Assembly (NCBI RefSeq): GCF_963664415.1
Contig: NZ_OY761445.1
Location: forward strand, 744,001-808,000
Length of the DNA: 64,000 nt
Reading direction: 5' to 3'
Origin: an uncultured Desulfobacter sp.
GTDB lineage: Bacteria; Desulfobacterota; Desulfobacteria; Desulfobacterales; Desulfobacteraceae
Shown: positions 7,343 through 16,335 of the stretch, one piece after another
Layout of the letters: each line of letters opens with the position of its first letter
How positions within the stretch are numbered: position 1 is the first letter of the stretch
The notes under the pieces: generated by a model
Told to the model about the DNA's origin: nothing
Database searches by the model: none
What the model saw: only the letters and a program-made list of their open reading frames with translations
Program-made: the position numbers and the translations under genes

Positions 7343-8560
7343 ATGAATCTGTTACAAGAACTCAAACATTCCACCATAGCAGCGGTCTGGTTTATGTTCC
7401 TGACCTTTCCGATCATGGTAATAAAAGTCAATACCGTAACCCAGACCATTGAGTGGCGCTGGTGGAATATGGCCTCTATCGGCATTGCCTTTTTTTTCCT
7501 GTCTGCCCTGTGGCGCTACTTGCTTAAACGCAAAGAAAAACATACAGGCAAACTTAACCAGGGCAAAAAAATATCTATTGTCAGAAAACTTTTAGCCGAA
7601 AAACGGTTCTTTATTCCTGCCATGGTTTTGTTGATCATTGCCACCCTGGCATTTCCCTACACCTTTTCCATGTACCAGACCACGATCATGATCTCAGCAC
7701 TAATCTATGTGATGCTGGGGTTAGGGCTGAACATCGTTATCGGGCTGGCAGGCCTTCTGGATCTTGGCTATGTGGCCTTTTTTGCGGTGGGCGCCTATGC
7801 CTATGCACTCTTAAATCTGCACTTCGGTATGACCTTCTGGATGGTGCTGCCTCTGGGAGGGCTTCTGGGTGCGGTTATGGGCATTATCTTAGGCTATCCG
7901 GTGCTTCGTTTGAGAGGCGACTATCTGGCAATTGTGACCCTGGGCTTTGGTGAAATCATTCGTCTGGTGCTTGAAAACTGGAATAGCTTTTCCAAGGGCC
8001 CCAGCGGCATTGCCAATATTCCCAAACCCGGCCTGTTTGGAATTGATCTGACATTCCAACAGAACTTCATCTACCTCTATTACATTATGGTGGCCTTGGT
8101 TATCTTTACCATCTTTGTGATCAACCGTCTCCAGAACTCCAGGGTTGGACGGGCCTGGATCGCCCTGAAAGATGATGAAATCGCCTGCCAGGCCATGGGT
8201 ATTGACAAGGCCCGGACAAAACTGCGCGCCTTTGCTTTGGGGGCGACCTGGGCCGGCATGGCCGGGGTTGTTTTTGCCGCCAAAACCACCTTTATTAATC
8301 CGGCCAGTTTCACCATCTGGGAATCGGTTATCATTTTGTGTACGGTGGTGCTGGGCGGCATGGGCTCCATTGCCGGCGTCATTTCCGGAGCCTTGATGCT
8401 GATTCTACTGCCTGAATATCTTCGTGCCGTATCTGAATACCGGATGATTGTTTTCGGCGCCGTTCTGGTGCTGATGATGGTTTTCAAACCCGGCGGACTA
8501 ATTGAAAACGTCAGAAAAACCTATCATTATAAAAACCACGAACACACCACAGAGCAATAG
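7343..8560 (+). CDS. livM: branched-chain amino acid ABC transporter permease
   Basis: A 405-residue permease, second membrane subunit of the liv transporter. It has an N-terminal extension with two hydrophobic segments and a basic stretch (residues about 1-85), as in longer LivM proteins. Then come the core motifs LGLGLNIVIGLAGLLDLGYVAFFAVGAY, LRLRGDYLAIVTLGFGEIIRL and the ATPase-contact loop with GRAWIALKDDEIACQAMGID. It ends in VFKPGGLIENVRKTYHYK. Start lies 16 bp after the livH stop. Confidence 0.92.
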   Translation: MNLLQELKHSTIAAVWFMFLTFPIMVIKVNTVTQTIEWRWWNMASIGIAFFFLSALWRYLLKRKEKHTGKLNQGKKISIVRKLLAEKRFFIPAMVLLIIATLAFPYTFSMYQTTIMISALIYVMLGLGLNIVIGLAGLLDLGYVAFFAVGAYAYALLNLHFGMTFWMVLPLGGLLGAVMGIILGYPVLRLRGDYLAIVTLGFGEIIRLVLENWNSFSKGPSGIANIPKPGLFGIDLTFQQNFIYLYYIMVALVIFTIFVINRLQNSRVGRAWIALKDDEIACQAMGIDKARTKLRAFALGATWAGMAGVVFAAKTTFINPASFTIWESVIILCTVVLGGMGSIAGVISGALMLILLPEYLRAVSEYRMIVFGAVLVLMMVFKPGGLIENVRKTYHYKNHEHTTEQ

Positions 8561-8562
8561 AT

Positions 8563-9360
8563 ATGAACAAACCTATTTTGGAAGTTAAAAATCTGACCAT
8601 GGATTTCGGCGGACTGCGGGCCATCAACAGCCTGGACCTGACTATCAATCAAGGGGAAATTGCCGCACTGATCGGTCCAAACGGTGCCGGAAAAACCACT
8701 TTTTTCAACTGTATCACAGGGATTTATACCCCCACCCAGGGAGACATTTTTATCAGGCCCAACGGAGATGATTCAACCAAAGAACGCATTAACGGATTCA
8801 AACCCAACCTGGTGACCCGCAAGGGCCTGGCCCGGACATTTCAAAATATACGACTGTTTGAATCCATGACGGTTCTGGAAAATGTCATGATCGGATGTTA
8901 CCCCGTCACAAAGGCCGGTATCCTGGGTGCGATTTTCAGAGGCCCTGCCACCCGGGCCGAAGAGCAGTTTATCGTAAATAAAAGTTACGAAATATTAAAA
9001 AAAATCGGTCTTGAAACATATGTGGATGAATTGGCGCTGAACCTGCCTTACGGTGCCCAACGGCGCCTGGAAATTGCCAGGGCCATGGCTACAAATCCCT
9101 TCCTGCTTCTTCTGGACGAACCTGCGGCCGGCATGAACCCCAAAGAGACCGAGGCTCTGAATACATTGATCTTAAAGTTAAGAAATGAAGAAAAAATTTC
9201 CATCCTTTTAATCGAACACGATATGAAATTGGTCATGAGCCTGTCTGAAAACATCTTTGTGGTGGATTACGGTAAAAAAATCGGTGAGGGCACGCCTGAC
9301 CAGATCCTGAATAATCCGGCCGTAATCAAGGCTTACTTAGGAGAAGAGATAGATGCTTAA
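8563..9360 (+). CDS. livG: branched-chain amino acid ABC transporter ATP-binding protein
   Basis: A 265-residue ABC ATPase. Visible motifs are Walker A GPNGAGKTTF (about residues 39-48), the Q-loop region ARTFQNIRLFE, the LivG-type signature LPYGAQRRLEIARAMA, Walker B LLLLDEPAAGMNP and the switch histidine in LLIEHDMKLVM. It energises LivHM together with LivF. The start is 2 bp after the livM stop, and the 3' end overlaps livF by 8 bp, so translation is probably coupled. Confidence 0.95.
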   Translation: MNKPILEVKNLTMDFGGLRAINSLDLTINQGEIAALIGPNGAGKTTFFNCITGIYTPTQGDIFIRPNGDDSTKERINGFKPNLVTRKGLARTFQNIRLFESMTVLENVMIGCYPVTKAGILGAIFRGPATRAEEQFIVNKSYEILKKIGLETYVDELALNLPYGAQRRLEIARAMATNPFLLLLDEPAAGMNPKETEALNTLILKLRNEEKISILLIEHDMKLVMSLSENIFVVDYGKKIGEGTPDQILNNPAVIKAYLGEEIDA

Positions 9361-10060
9361 GATCAAAAATGTAGAAACCTATTACGGCAATATTCAGGCC
9401 CTAAAAAATATCAGCATGGATGTCCGGGAAGGTGAAATCATCACGCTTATCGGCGCCAACGGCGCCGGAAAATCCACGACCCTGATGACCTTGTGCGGGG
9501 TGGTGCCCGCAGCCTCCGGCACCATCGAGTTCCAGGGCCGGGATATCACCGGCATGCCTGCCGACCAAATCGCAGCCCTGGGCATCAGTCAAGTGCCTGA
9601 AGGGCGCAGGATTTTCCCTTATCTCACCGTCATGGAAAATCTGGACATGGGCACCTTTCTTAGAAAGGATAAAATACAAATCAAACAAGATTTAGAAAAC
9701 GTTTTTCAGCTGTTTCCCATTCTGGCGGACCGAAGGAATCAGCAAGGGGGCACGCTGAGCGGTGGAGAACAGCAGATGCTTGCCATTTCCCGGGCTATCA
9801 TGAGCAAACCCAAACTGCTGCTGCTTGATGAACCCTCTCTTGGGCTTGCACCCATTATCACCAAACAAATTTTCAATATTATAAAAAAAATCAAGCAAGA
9901 ATATAAAACCACCATATTTCTGGTGGAGCAGAACGCCAATCTGGCGCTAAAGGTGGCGGACCGGGGCTATGTTATGGAAACCGGTACCATCACCATGGCC
10001 GACACAGGCGAAAAACTTCTTGCAAACGAAGCGGTTAAAAAAGCATATCTTGGTATGTAA
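9353..10060 (+). CDS. livF: branched-chain amino acid ABC transporter ATP-binding protein
   Basis: A 235-residue ABC ATPase, partner of LivG. It has Walker A GANGAGKSTT (about residues 33-42), signature LSGGEQQMLAISRAIM, Walker B LLLLDEPSLGLAP and switch region IFLVEQNANLAL, all typical of LivF. It overlaps livG by 8 bp. Last of the transporter genes; the aminopeptidase gene follows after 16 bp and is probably cotranscribed. Confidence 0.95.
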   Translation: MLKIKNVETYYGNIQALKNISMDVREGEIITLIGANGAGKSTTLMTLCGVVPAASGTIEFQGRDITGMPADQIAALGISQVPEGRRIFPYLTVMENLDMGTFLRKDKIQIKQDLENVFQLFPILADRRNQQGGTLSGGEQQMLAISRAIMSKPKLLLLDEPSLGLAPIITKQIFNIIKKIKQEYKTTIFLVEQNANLALKVADRGYVMETGTITMADTGEKLLANEAVKKAYLGM

Positions 10061-10076
10061 CGAAAGGAATGAACCA

Positions 10077-11843
10077 TTGAATATACACGATAAGCTTATC
10101 CTTCTGAGACGAAAAATGGATGAGGCCGGGGTCAGTGCCGTTATCATTCCCAATGCCGACCCACATCAAAGCGAATACCTGGCCGAACACTGGCAGGCCC
10201 TGAAATGGCTGACCGGATTTTCCGGCTCTGCCGGAACAGCTGTGGTCACAAAAAGACAGGCCGGAATGTGGACGGATTTTCGCTATTGGATCCAGGCTGC
10301 TGCCCAGCTGGACGGTTTTGAACTTTTCAAGCAGGGAGATACGAATGTCCCCTCTTTTGACAAATGGCTGACCCGGTCGTTGTCTGCCAATGACCGAGTT
10401 GCCATAGACGGCAAAATGATGTCCGCGGCCCAGGCCGGCAGACTGAAAAATAAATTTACACAAAAGGGGATTGTTTTGAACACTACCATGGATCTAATTT
10501 CCGATCTGTGGCAGGATCGGCCGCCTAAACCCCGAACCCAGGCCTTTGAACTGGATGTCGTCTATGCTGGTGAAACCCGGAAAGAAAAATTTTCTCGCAT
10601 TCGAAAAAAAATGGTGGATTATGATGCCGATTGTCATGTGCTGGCCGCTTTGGATGATATTGCCTGGACCTTTAATTTGCGAGGTGAAGATATCCACACC
10701 AATCCGGTAAATCTGGCCTTTGCCCTGATCACCAGGGAGACAATCAGTTTATTCATTGATTCTGACAAGGTTAGTCCGGCACTTGAAACAGCACTTAAAA
10801 CCGATGGTGTTGATGTGTTTGACTACGATAATTTTTATAAAACGATTCAGGAAATAAACAAAAAATCCAGGATACTGCTTGATCCCGAAAGCGTTTCAGA
10901 TTTTATCTATCAGGCCATAGAGACACACTCGGATATCATAGAGATGCCAAACCCAACGGTTATGTTTAAATGCCGAAAAAATGATGTTGAAACCTCCCAT
11001 ATCCGTGCGACTGCGGTCAAAGACGGACGGGCTGTGGTCAATTTTCTGCACTGGCTTAACACAAGTGATGGGCCCAAAACAGAAATATCAGCGGCACATC
11101 AACTTTTAAAATTTCGCAAAGAACAAGAGGCCTTTATTCACCCCTCCTTTGATTCTATTATGGCGTTCAAGGAACATTCTGCCATCTGCCATTATAGTGC
11201 CGATCCTGATACGGATCTGCCCCTGAGCCCTAATGCCATGTTTCTGACCGATTCCGGGGGCAACTACCTGACCGGGACAACGGACATCACACGCACCGTG
11301 CACTTAGGATCACCCACAAGTCAGGAAATCCGGGATTACACCCTGGTGCTCAAAGCCCATATTGCCGTTGCAACGGCACGCTTTCCCACCACAGCCAGGG
11401 GATACCAGATAGATGCCATGGCCCGTCGCCATTTATGGCAGCAGGGACTGGACTTTGGGCACGGTACAGGCCATGGGGTGGGGTTTTTCCTTTGCGTGCA
11501 TGAAGGCCCGGCACGTTTAAGCACCCTTCCCGTGGATATTGCGCTTGCCCCCGGCATGTTGTTAACCAACGAGCCCGGCCTCTACCGGGAAGGCCAATAC
11601 GGAATTCGTCTTGAAAATATGGTTCTTGTCGTTGAGGATGAGGAAACCCGATTCGGCAAATTTTTAAAATTTGAAAACATGACTTTTTGCCATTTTGAAC
11701 GCAGCCTTATGGATAAAACATTGCTGAGCTTGGCGGAGATCAACTGGGTCAATGCGTACCACAAAATGGTTTATGAGCGGCTGGCACCGGGCCTTGATAC
11801 ACCGGTTCTTAATTGGCTTGAGCATAAGACCAAGCCTCTCTAA
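10077..11843 (+). CDS. pepP: Xaa-Pro aminopeptidase, M24B family
   Basis: A 588-residue enzyme that removes N-terminal residues before proline. Start is taken as TTG at 10077 (LNIHDKLILLRRKMDEAG) because a GAAAGGA ribosome site lies 8 bases upstream and the longer frame would overlap livF deeply. Two creatinase-like N-terminal domains cover about residues 1-305, then the pita-bread catalytic domain, then an AMP_N-type C-terminal tail. The dinuclear metal ligands are visible: D in FLTDSGGNYLTGTTDITRT (two aspartates), H in GHGTGHGVG, E in LTNEPGLYREG and E in GIRLENM. The three-domain build matches eukaryotic-type cytosolic aminopeptidase P. Its place after livF suggests peptide degradation feeding amino acid metabolism. 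Confidence 0.9.
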   Translation: MNIHDKLILLRRKMDEAGVSAVIIPNADPHQSEYLAEHWQALKWLTGFSGSAGTAVVTKRQAGMWTDFRYWIQAAAQLDGFELFKQGDTNVPSFDKWLTRSLSANDRVAIDGKMMSAAQAGRLKNKFTQKGIVLNTTMDLISDLWQDRPPKPRTQAFELDVVYAGETRKEKFSRIRKKMVDYDADCHVLAALDDIAWTFNLRGEDIHTNPVNLAFALITRETISLFIDSDKVSPALETALKTDGVDVFDYDNFYKTIQEINKKSRILLDPESVSDFIYQAIETHSDIIEMPNPTVMFKCRKNDVETSHIRATAVKDGRAVVNFLHWLNTSDGPKTEISAAHQLLKFRKEQEAFIHPSFDSIMAFKEHSAICHYSADPDTDLPLSPNAMFLTDSGGNYLTGTTDITRTVHLGSPTSQEIRDYTLVLKAHIAVATARFPTTARGYQIDAMARRHLWQQGLDFGHGTGHGVGFFLCVHEGPARLSTLPVDIALAPGMLLTNEPGLYREGQYGIRLENMVLVVEDEETRFGKFLKFENMTFCHFERSLMDKTLLSLAEINWVNAYHKMVYERLAPGLDTPVLNWLEHKTKPL

Positions 11844-11858
11844 TTGTGTATTTTATTT

Positions 11859-11918
11859 ACCACGAAGAACGCGAAGTTCATGAAGATATCGAATAAAAAA
11901 TTTCGTAAACTTCGTGGT
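11859..11918. repeat. imperfect inverted repeat with CCACGAAG motif
   Basis: ACCACGAAG at 11859-11867 pairs with CTTCGTGGT at 11910-11918; a second GCGAAGTTCATGAAG block lies inside. It sits between the convergent pepP and LOG-family genes. Short CACGAAG-type repeats are frequent between genes in deltaproteobacterial genomes, from general knowledge. It may act as a weak bidirectional terminator. Confidence 0.4.
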
Positions 11919-11935
11919 TATAACCAGAAAACAGC

Positions 11936-12475
11936 TTAACTTTTCATAAACAAATCCAGCAGGGACTCAGGGTCATCTTGAATAATGAGTTTTGCCGCTG
12001 TCTCTTTTCTGATGAACCCTTGGTCAACGCCATGCTGCACAAACGCATTAAGATGATCATAATATCCGACCATGTTGAGCAACGCACAGGGCTTTTTATG
12101 AATCCCAAGATGAGCCCAGGTCAGTATTTCAAAAAGCTCGTCCATGGTGCCTATACCGCCGGGAAGTGCAATGAATGCGTCCGACAGATCTGCCATCATG
12201 GATTTTCTTTCATGCATGGAGTCCACAACCACAAGTTCTGTTAAGCCTGGATGGCTTATTTCCCGGTTTACCAGGGATTCGGGTATGACGCCTGTGACCC
12301 TGCCACCGCCGCTGAGAACAGTATCAGCCAGTGTACCCATAAGTCCCACACCGGCGCCGCCGTAAACCAGGCCCATATTTTTTTCCACCATGGCTCTGCC
12401 AAGATCGGCTGCGGCCTGTCGGTATTCAGGGCGGGTCCCGTCACTTGAACCGCAGTACACACATATTTTCTTCAT
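11936..12475 (-). CDS. LOG family protein (cytokinin-type phosphoribohydrolase, TIGR00730)
   Basis: A 179-residue Rossmann-fold protein. It shows CVYCGSSDGTRPEY at the N-terminus, VYGGAGVGLMG near residue 38 and the diagnostic PGGIGTMDELFEILTW (about 105-120), where the PGGxGTxxE motif binds phosphate and the glutamate is catalytic. Members hydrolyse nucleoside 5'-monophosphates to free base and ribose 5-phosphate; in bacteria the physiological role is often purine salvage. It is a single gene on the minus strand, convergent with pepP. Confidence 0.9.
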   Translation of the reverse strand: MKKICVYCGSSDGTRPEYRQAAADLGRAMVEKNMGLVYGGAGVGLMGTLADTVLSGGGRVTGVIPESLVNREISHPGLTELVVVDSMHERKSMMADLSDAFIALPGGIGTMDELFEILTWAHLGIHKKPCALLNMVGYYDHLNAFVQHGVDQGFIRKETAAKLIIQDDPESLLDLFMKS

Positions 12476-12497
12476 TTAACGCCACCAATTTAAATAC

Positions 12498-12535
12498 AAA
12501 ACAAGGCAGATGGTTAAAACCACCTGCCTTGTTTT
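12498..12535 (-). terminator. intrinsic terminator of the PEP-CTERM gene
   Basis: On the minus strand AAAACAAGGCAGGTGGTT pairs with AACCATCTGCCTTGTTTT with one mismatch, then a T-containing tail. It lies 25 bp after the stop of the gene at 12560-13435. Confidence 0.75.
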
Positions 12536-12559
12536 AGGTTATATATGTAAGGATTCAGG

Positions 12560-13435
12560 CTAAACTTTTTTTCGGCTGACCCTGGCAATGCCAATCAATC
12601 CCATGCCAAACAATACAAATGTAGCAGGCTCAGGAACTGAAGAAATGTTGCCGTTACTCTCCTTGAGAACGGTAATTTTCCAGTCTTCAATTTCACCCTG
12701 GCCATAATCGGAGTAAGCATCAAAAGCCGCGAGGTACTGAGCTTCTGTATATCCCCACCACTGATCGCTCCATGAATAATTACACCCCTTTTCTTCGTAT
12801 ACGACTGAATCACTGCACGTCACCCTGGCCCTGAGGTATGCAGTTCCCAAATGCGCCGCGGTTAGGGAAATGGTGTACTCATAGTATTCATCGTCATTAC
12901 CAAAACCATCATCATCACGACTATCAAGGTCACCACGTCCAGTATCAAAGGTATAATCTGATGAGACGGCCCCTCCCATACTCGCCCGAAGCTCTTTAAG
13001 CTCCTCAACTACGGTTTCACTGTTTTCAAACTCATAAGTCGTGTCAGTGGCGTTCCAATCAATCCAGGCTTTTAAAAGATTAGCATAGTGGTTTCCAACA
13101 TTCTCAGAGTGCAGGTTAAATCTGAATGTAACGCTGTCCCCGACATAAAGGTCATCATGACCGAAATCACCGCCGTTTCTACGCCAGGAGACACCATAAC
13201 TATTAGGCGCCCCCAGTTCCTGCCACTCTGTAGTATTATGGTCTGCATACCGCAGGTGTTCTTTAGCTATGGTCGCATCCGAATTGTATCCTCGGCTTGA
13301 GTGATAGGTGCCACCCCCTGAATCACTTAAAATAACTCCGTCGGCATAGGCACTTGAAGCTAATAAAAAGACACAAAAGCCTGCAAGACAGACACTTATA
13401 AAATAATTAATCCCCAATTTAAAATTTTTCTTCAT
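12560..13435 (-). CDS. PEP-CTERM sorting domain protein
   Basis: A 291-residue exported protein. Start is taken at ATG 13433-13435 (MKKNFKLGINYF) since AAGGGG lies 7 bases upstream; an upstream in-frame ATG at 13468 is less likely. A signal peptide spans about residues 1-31 with cleavage after ASSAYA. The C-terminus has VPEPATFVLFGMGLIGIA followed by a basic RVSRKKV tail, the tripartite signal recognised by an exosortase, which cleaves it and passes the protein to the cell surface or matrix. The body is rich in D, G, Y and S and I do not recognise a domain. No exosortase lies in the window. A sigma-54-type promoter lies upstream. Confidence 0.88.
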   Translation of the reverse strand: MKKNFKLGINYFISVCLAGFCVFLLASSAYADGVILSDSGGGTYHSSRGYNSDATIAKEHLRYADHNTTEWQELGAPNSYGVSWRRNGGDFGHDDLYVGDSVTFRFNLHSENVGNHYANLLKAWIDWNATDTTYEFENSETVVEELKELRASMGGAVSSDYTFDTGRGDLDSRDDDGFGNDDEYYEYTISLTAAHLGTAYLRARVTCSDSVVYEEKGCNYSWSDQWWGYTEAQYLAAFDAYSDYGQGEIEDWKITVLKESNGNISSVPEPATFVLFGMGLIGIARVSRKKV

Positions 13436-13517
13436 TGACAACCCCTTATTGGCTTCTCCATGTTTCACCTAAAAAGCTTTTACTTAAAAAGCATTTTCCA
13501 TTATTTGCTTTTGTATT

Positions 13518-13533
13518 TGCAACTATGGTACCA
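13518..13533 (-). promoter_or_regulatory. sigma-54-type -24/-12 promoter
   Basis: On the minus strand TGGTACCATAGTTGCA matches the sigma-54 consensus TGGCAC-N5-TTGCA at all but one position, with the required GG-N10-GC spacing. It is 83 bp upstream of the PEP-CTERM start codon. PEP-CTERM genes in several bacteria are controlled by RpoN and a PrsR-type activator, which makes this site more credible. Confidence 0.65.
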
Positions 13534-13750
13534 ATAAGGACGTCATATCACCTTGATAATTTATGCACCTCACGCACAAACAATAACTCATTGTAATTAC
13601 CTATTTATTATAAATAACCTCAAACCAAAATATTTTTTCACGCATCATATCAAACACGAAGAAGAGTGAACACTCGAATTAATTATGAAAATTTATAAAC
13701 ACTTATAAGAAGTTTTATTCACATTTTTCGATTTTTGGGTCAAAAACCTC

Positions 13751-16114
13751 CTATCCACCAATTATATTTCGAGCTTTTACAGCCCCCTCAAAATTTGGAT
13801 TCAATTTTAAGGCAATTTTCATATACTCTCTGGCTTTTTCATATCTGCCGGTATCATAATATGCCCATCCAAGATGATAATTTGTAACCGGATTGTCAGG
13901 ATTGATAGTTAAACTGTCAAGCAGTGTTTTGATCGCCAACTCATAGGATCTTTGCTTATAATAAATCCATCCAAGGGTATCTAAAATGTTGGGATTTTTG
14001 GGGGCTTGGGATTCTGCGATTCTTGCCAGATGCAGCGCTTTTTGTAAATCTTTTCCTTCTTGTGCCAGGATATATGCCATTTCGTTGGCCGCTGTTGCAT
14101 GATCATCTTTTATCTCAAGCACTTTCCCCAGAAATTCTTTTGTTTTTTCCATATTCTTTGCAGACTTATACAAACGGGCCAGATTCATATGGGCAGGGAT
14201 GTATTTCGGATTATATTTTAGAATTGATTCATAGTAGTTAATAGCCATGGATTTGTTTCCATTTATCTCAGCAATCCGTGCCAAAGCTTCATATGAAGGC
14301 GTCGTTTTACTATTAATTTGGAGAGATTGATTAAAATGCGCTTTGGCCTTGTCCACCAAATTTTGGGACAAGGCGATTTTCCCCAGCAAGAATTCAATAT
14401 ACCCTTTTTCAAATGAGTTGAGTTTCGGATGCCGTGAATGCGTATTTAAATATTCGACAGCAGCCTCTTTTTGTCCGTTAACCATATAGAAATTCACGAT
14501 ATTTCTCATTGCATCCATGTTTAACGGATCAATATCAAGGGCTTTTTTAAATTCTGTAAGCGCTTGCTTGGGTCTTTTCCGGGCATTATACACAGTACCC
14601 AATTTGATATATGCCCATGAATAGGTGGGAGCTTTTTCAACAATTTCTTTAAATATGGATTCGGCAGAATGCCAATCTTTTTGAAGTATCTTTACATCTC
14701 CGAGCATCAATGATGCGTTGAAATGATTTGGAGATTGTTTTAATATGTAAGCAATCTGTTGTTCTGCTAACGAAAGTTGATTGGTTTGGATATATACATC
14801 TGCCAGCATCAGTCTGGCCATAAAATGATCCGGCGAAAGATTGATAGCCGCTTTAAGACTTTCAACAGCAAGATCTCTTTTCCATTCTTCGGCACTGACA
14901 TTGCCGGCGGCCGCCATCCGGATCTGCTGGCCCGGCAGTTCCTTAAGATCTTTTTCCAAAAGGCATATTGCTTTTAAATAGTACGCAGTGACATTTTTAT
15001 TGTCTATACCAACAACCTGTTCAAGCAGATCCAAAGCAGCGGCATATTTTTTATCTACCATAAAAAGCTGGGCGAGAACCAACCGGCCCATAGCATTGTT
15101 CGGCTGTTTTTTTAATATTAATTCGGCCTGTTGACGAGCCTTTTGATAACTGTCCAGTTCAAGGTACGAGGTCGCAAGCTTTTCTCTTATTTTTACAATG
15201 TCATCTATCGCCAATGCCTGATTAAAATATTCGACGGCGGCTTCAAAATTCCGATGACGGGCAAAAAAAAGCGCGAAATTAAATACCGGCTGATAGTCTT
15301 TGGGATCAGACTCGCTGATAATTGTTCTATATATATTTTCAGCCTTTTTTATCATGTTGTGCATTTCATAAAAATTGGCCAGAAGGGAAAGATTACCGAT
15401 TCTGTTTTTAGGGGTCCTCGTTAAATCGATCAGCAATGTTTCTGCCTTGTTTATCTCTTTTTCATTGACATAAATATTTGAAAGCTCTTCATACGGCTCA
15501 AGAATTGTGTCATCGATTGAGATGGCTTTTAAATATGAGGCCTCTGCACTTGGAAAATCTTTATTATAATAATATTGTAAATATCCGAGCAACAGGTATA
15601 GATGAGGATTGTCAGGGTACAGCACAATGGCTTTATTCAGAGTTCTTATTGCTGCATCGACGTTTCTTTCCTGTACCTGCACTGTGGCCAGCATGTGATA
15701 TGCCCGAACGCTGTTGGGATCTTTTGAAAGAATCAATTGCGCGGTTTCTCTGGCCTTTTTCGTTTGTTTGCCCAGAAGAAAGACTTGGCAGAGTTTATAT
15801 TGTGCCGCTAAATTATCCGGATTCAGTGCCGTTGCCTGCAATAATACTTTAATTTCTTTTTCGGGCATTGCTAAAGTTCGGTAAACTTCACTTAATTTTA
15901 CATAAGCATCTTCATTTCGCGGATCTATTTGCAGAACATTTTTTAATTCAATTTCAGCCTTTTTGTATTCTTTATTTTGTATGTATGTATCAGCAGAGTC
16001 CATGTATTTTTGGGCACTTTGTGTTTGATCGGAGCATGAAATTAGAACGAAACTAAAAAAAAGAAAAAAGGCGAACAATAATATAATCGAATTTTTATAC
16101 TTAAAACAGATCAT
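13751..16114 (-). CDS. prsT: PrsT-like TPR-repeat lipoprotein (PEP-CTERM/exosortase system)
   Basis: A 787-residue protein. Start is taken at ATG 16112-16114 (MICFKYKNSI) with GAGAG 6 bases upstream; an in-frame ATG at 16141 is possible. A hydrophobic leader ends in the lipobox FVLISC, so it should be a lipoprotein anchored by that cysteine. The rest is about 20 tandem tetratricopeptide repeats, seen as recurring blocks such as KAEIELKNVLQIDPRNEDAY and YYKQRSYELAIKTLLDSL. Length, lipobox and repeat content match the PEP-CTERM system TPR lipoprotein family (PrsT), thought to help export or assemble exopolysaccharide and matrix proteins. It is next to a PEP-CTERM gene in the same orientation, but in its own unit. 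Confidence 0.8.
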   Translation of the reverse strand: MICFKYKNSIILLFAFFLFFSFVLISCSDQTQSAQKYMDSADTYIQNKEYKKAEIELKNVLQIDPRNEDAYVKLSEVYRTLAMPEKEIKVLLQATALNPDNLAAQYKLCQVFLLGKQTKKARETAQLILSKDPNSVRAYHMLATVQVQERNVDAAIRTLNKAIVLYPDNPHLYLLLGYLQYYYNKDFPSAEASYLKAISIDDTILEPYEELSNIYVNEKEINKAETLLIDLTRTPKNRIGNLSLLANFYEMHNMIKKAENIYRTIISESDPKDYQPVFNFALFFARHRNFEAAVEYFNQALAIDDIVKIREKLATSYLELDSYQKARQQAELILKKQPNNAMGRLVLAQLFMVDKKYAAALDLLEQVVGIDNKNVTAYYLKAICLLEKDLKELPGQQIRMAAAGNVSAEEWKRDLAVESLKAAINLSPDHFMARLMLADVYIQTNQLSLAEQQIAYILKQSPNHFNASLMLGDVKILQKDWHSAESIFKEIVEKAPTYSWAYIKLGTVYNARKRPKQALTEFKKALDIDPLNMDAMRNIVNFYMVNGQKEAAVEYLNTHSRHPKLNSFEKGYIEFLLGKIALSQNLVDKAKAHFNQSLQINSKTTPSYEALARIAEINGNKSMAINYYESILKYNPKYIPAHMNLARLYKSAKNMEKTKEFLGKVLEIKDDHATAANEMAYILAQEGKDLQKALHLARIAESQAPKNPNILDTLGWIYYKQRSYELAIKTLLDSLTINPDNPVTNYHLGWAYYDTGRYEKAREYMKIALKLNPNFEGAVKARNIIGG

Positions 16115-16275
16115 GATATTCTCTCTAACTTTTAAATTCATAAGAATCTGCCTTTACGGCACATCCGGGTGGATTAACAATGAAAAAACGAATTTGAAAA
16201 AATTAATTCGAAAAAATTATCATATATTTGGCTTTAAGCACAAGTGGAAACATGACGCATTGACGATAGAGAAGA

Positions 16276-16325
16276 TAAACGGGTAATGAACCGCCCCAAA
16301 CAAAGTCCGGCTCATTACCCGTTTA
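16276..16325 (-). terminator. terminator of the rnf operon
   Basis: TAAACGGGTAATGA at 16276-16289 pairs with TCATTACCCGTTTA at 16312-16325 (14 bp). It begins 11 bp after the rnfB stop codon on the minus strand. The T-run is weak. Confidence 0.7.
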
Positions 16326-16335
16326 CATATTTTTT

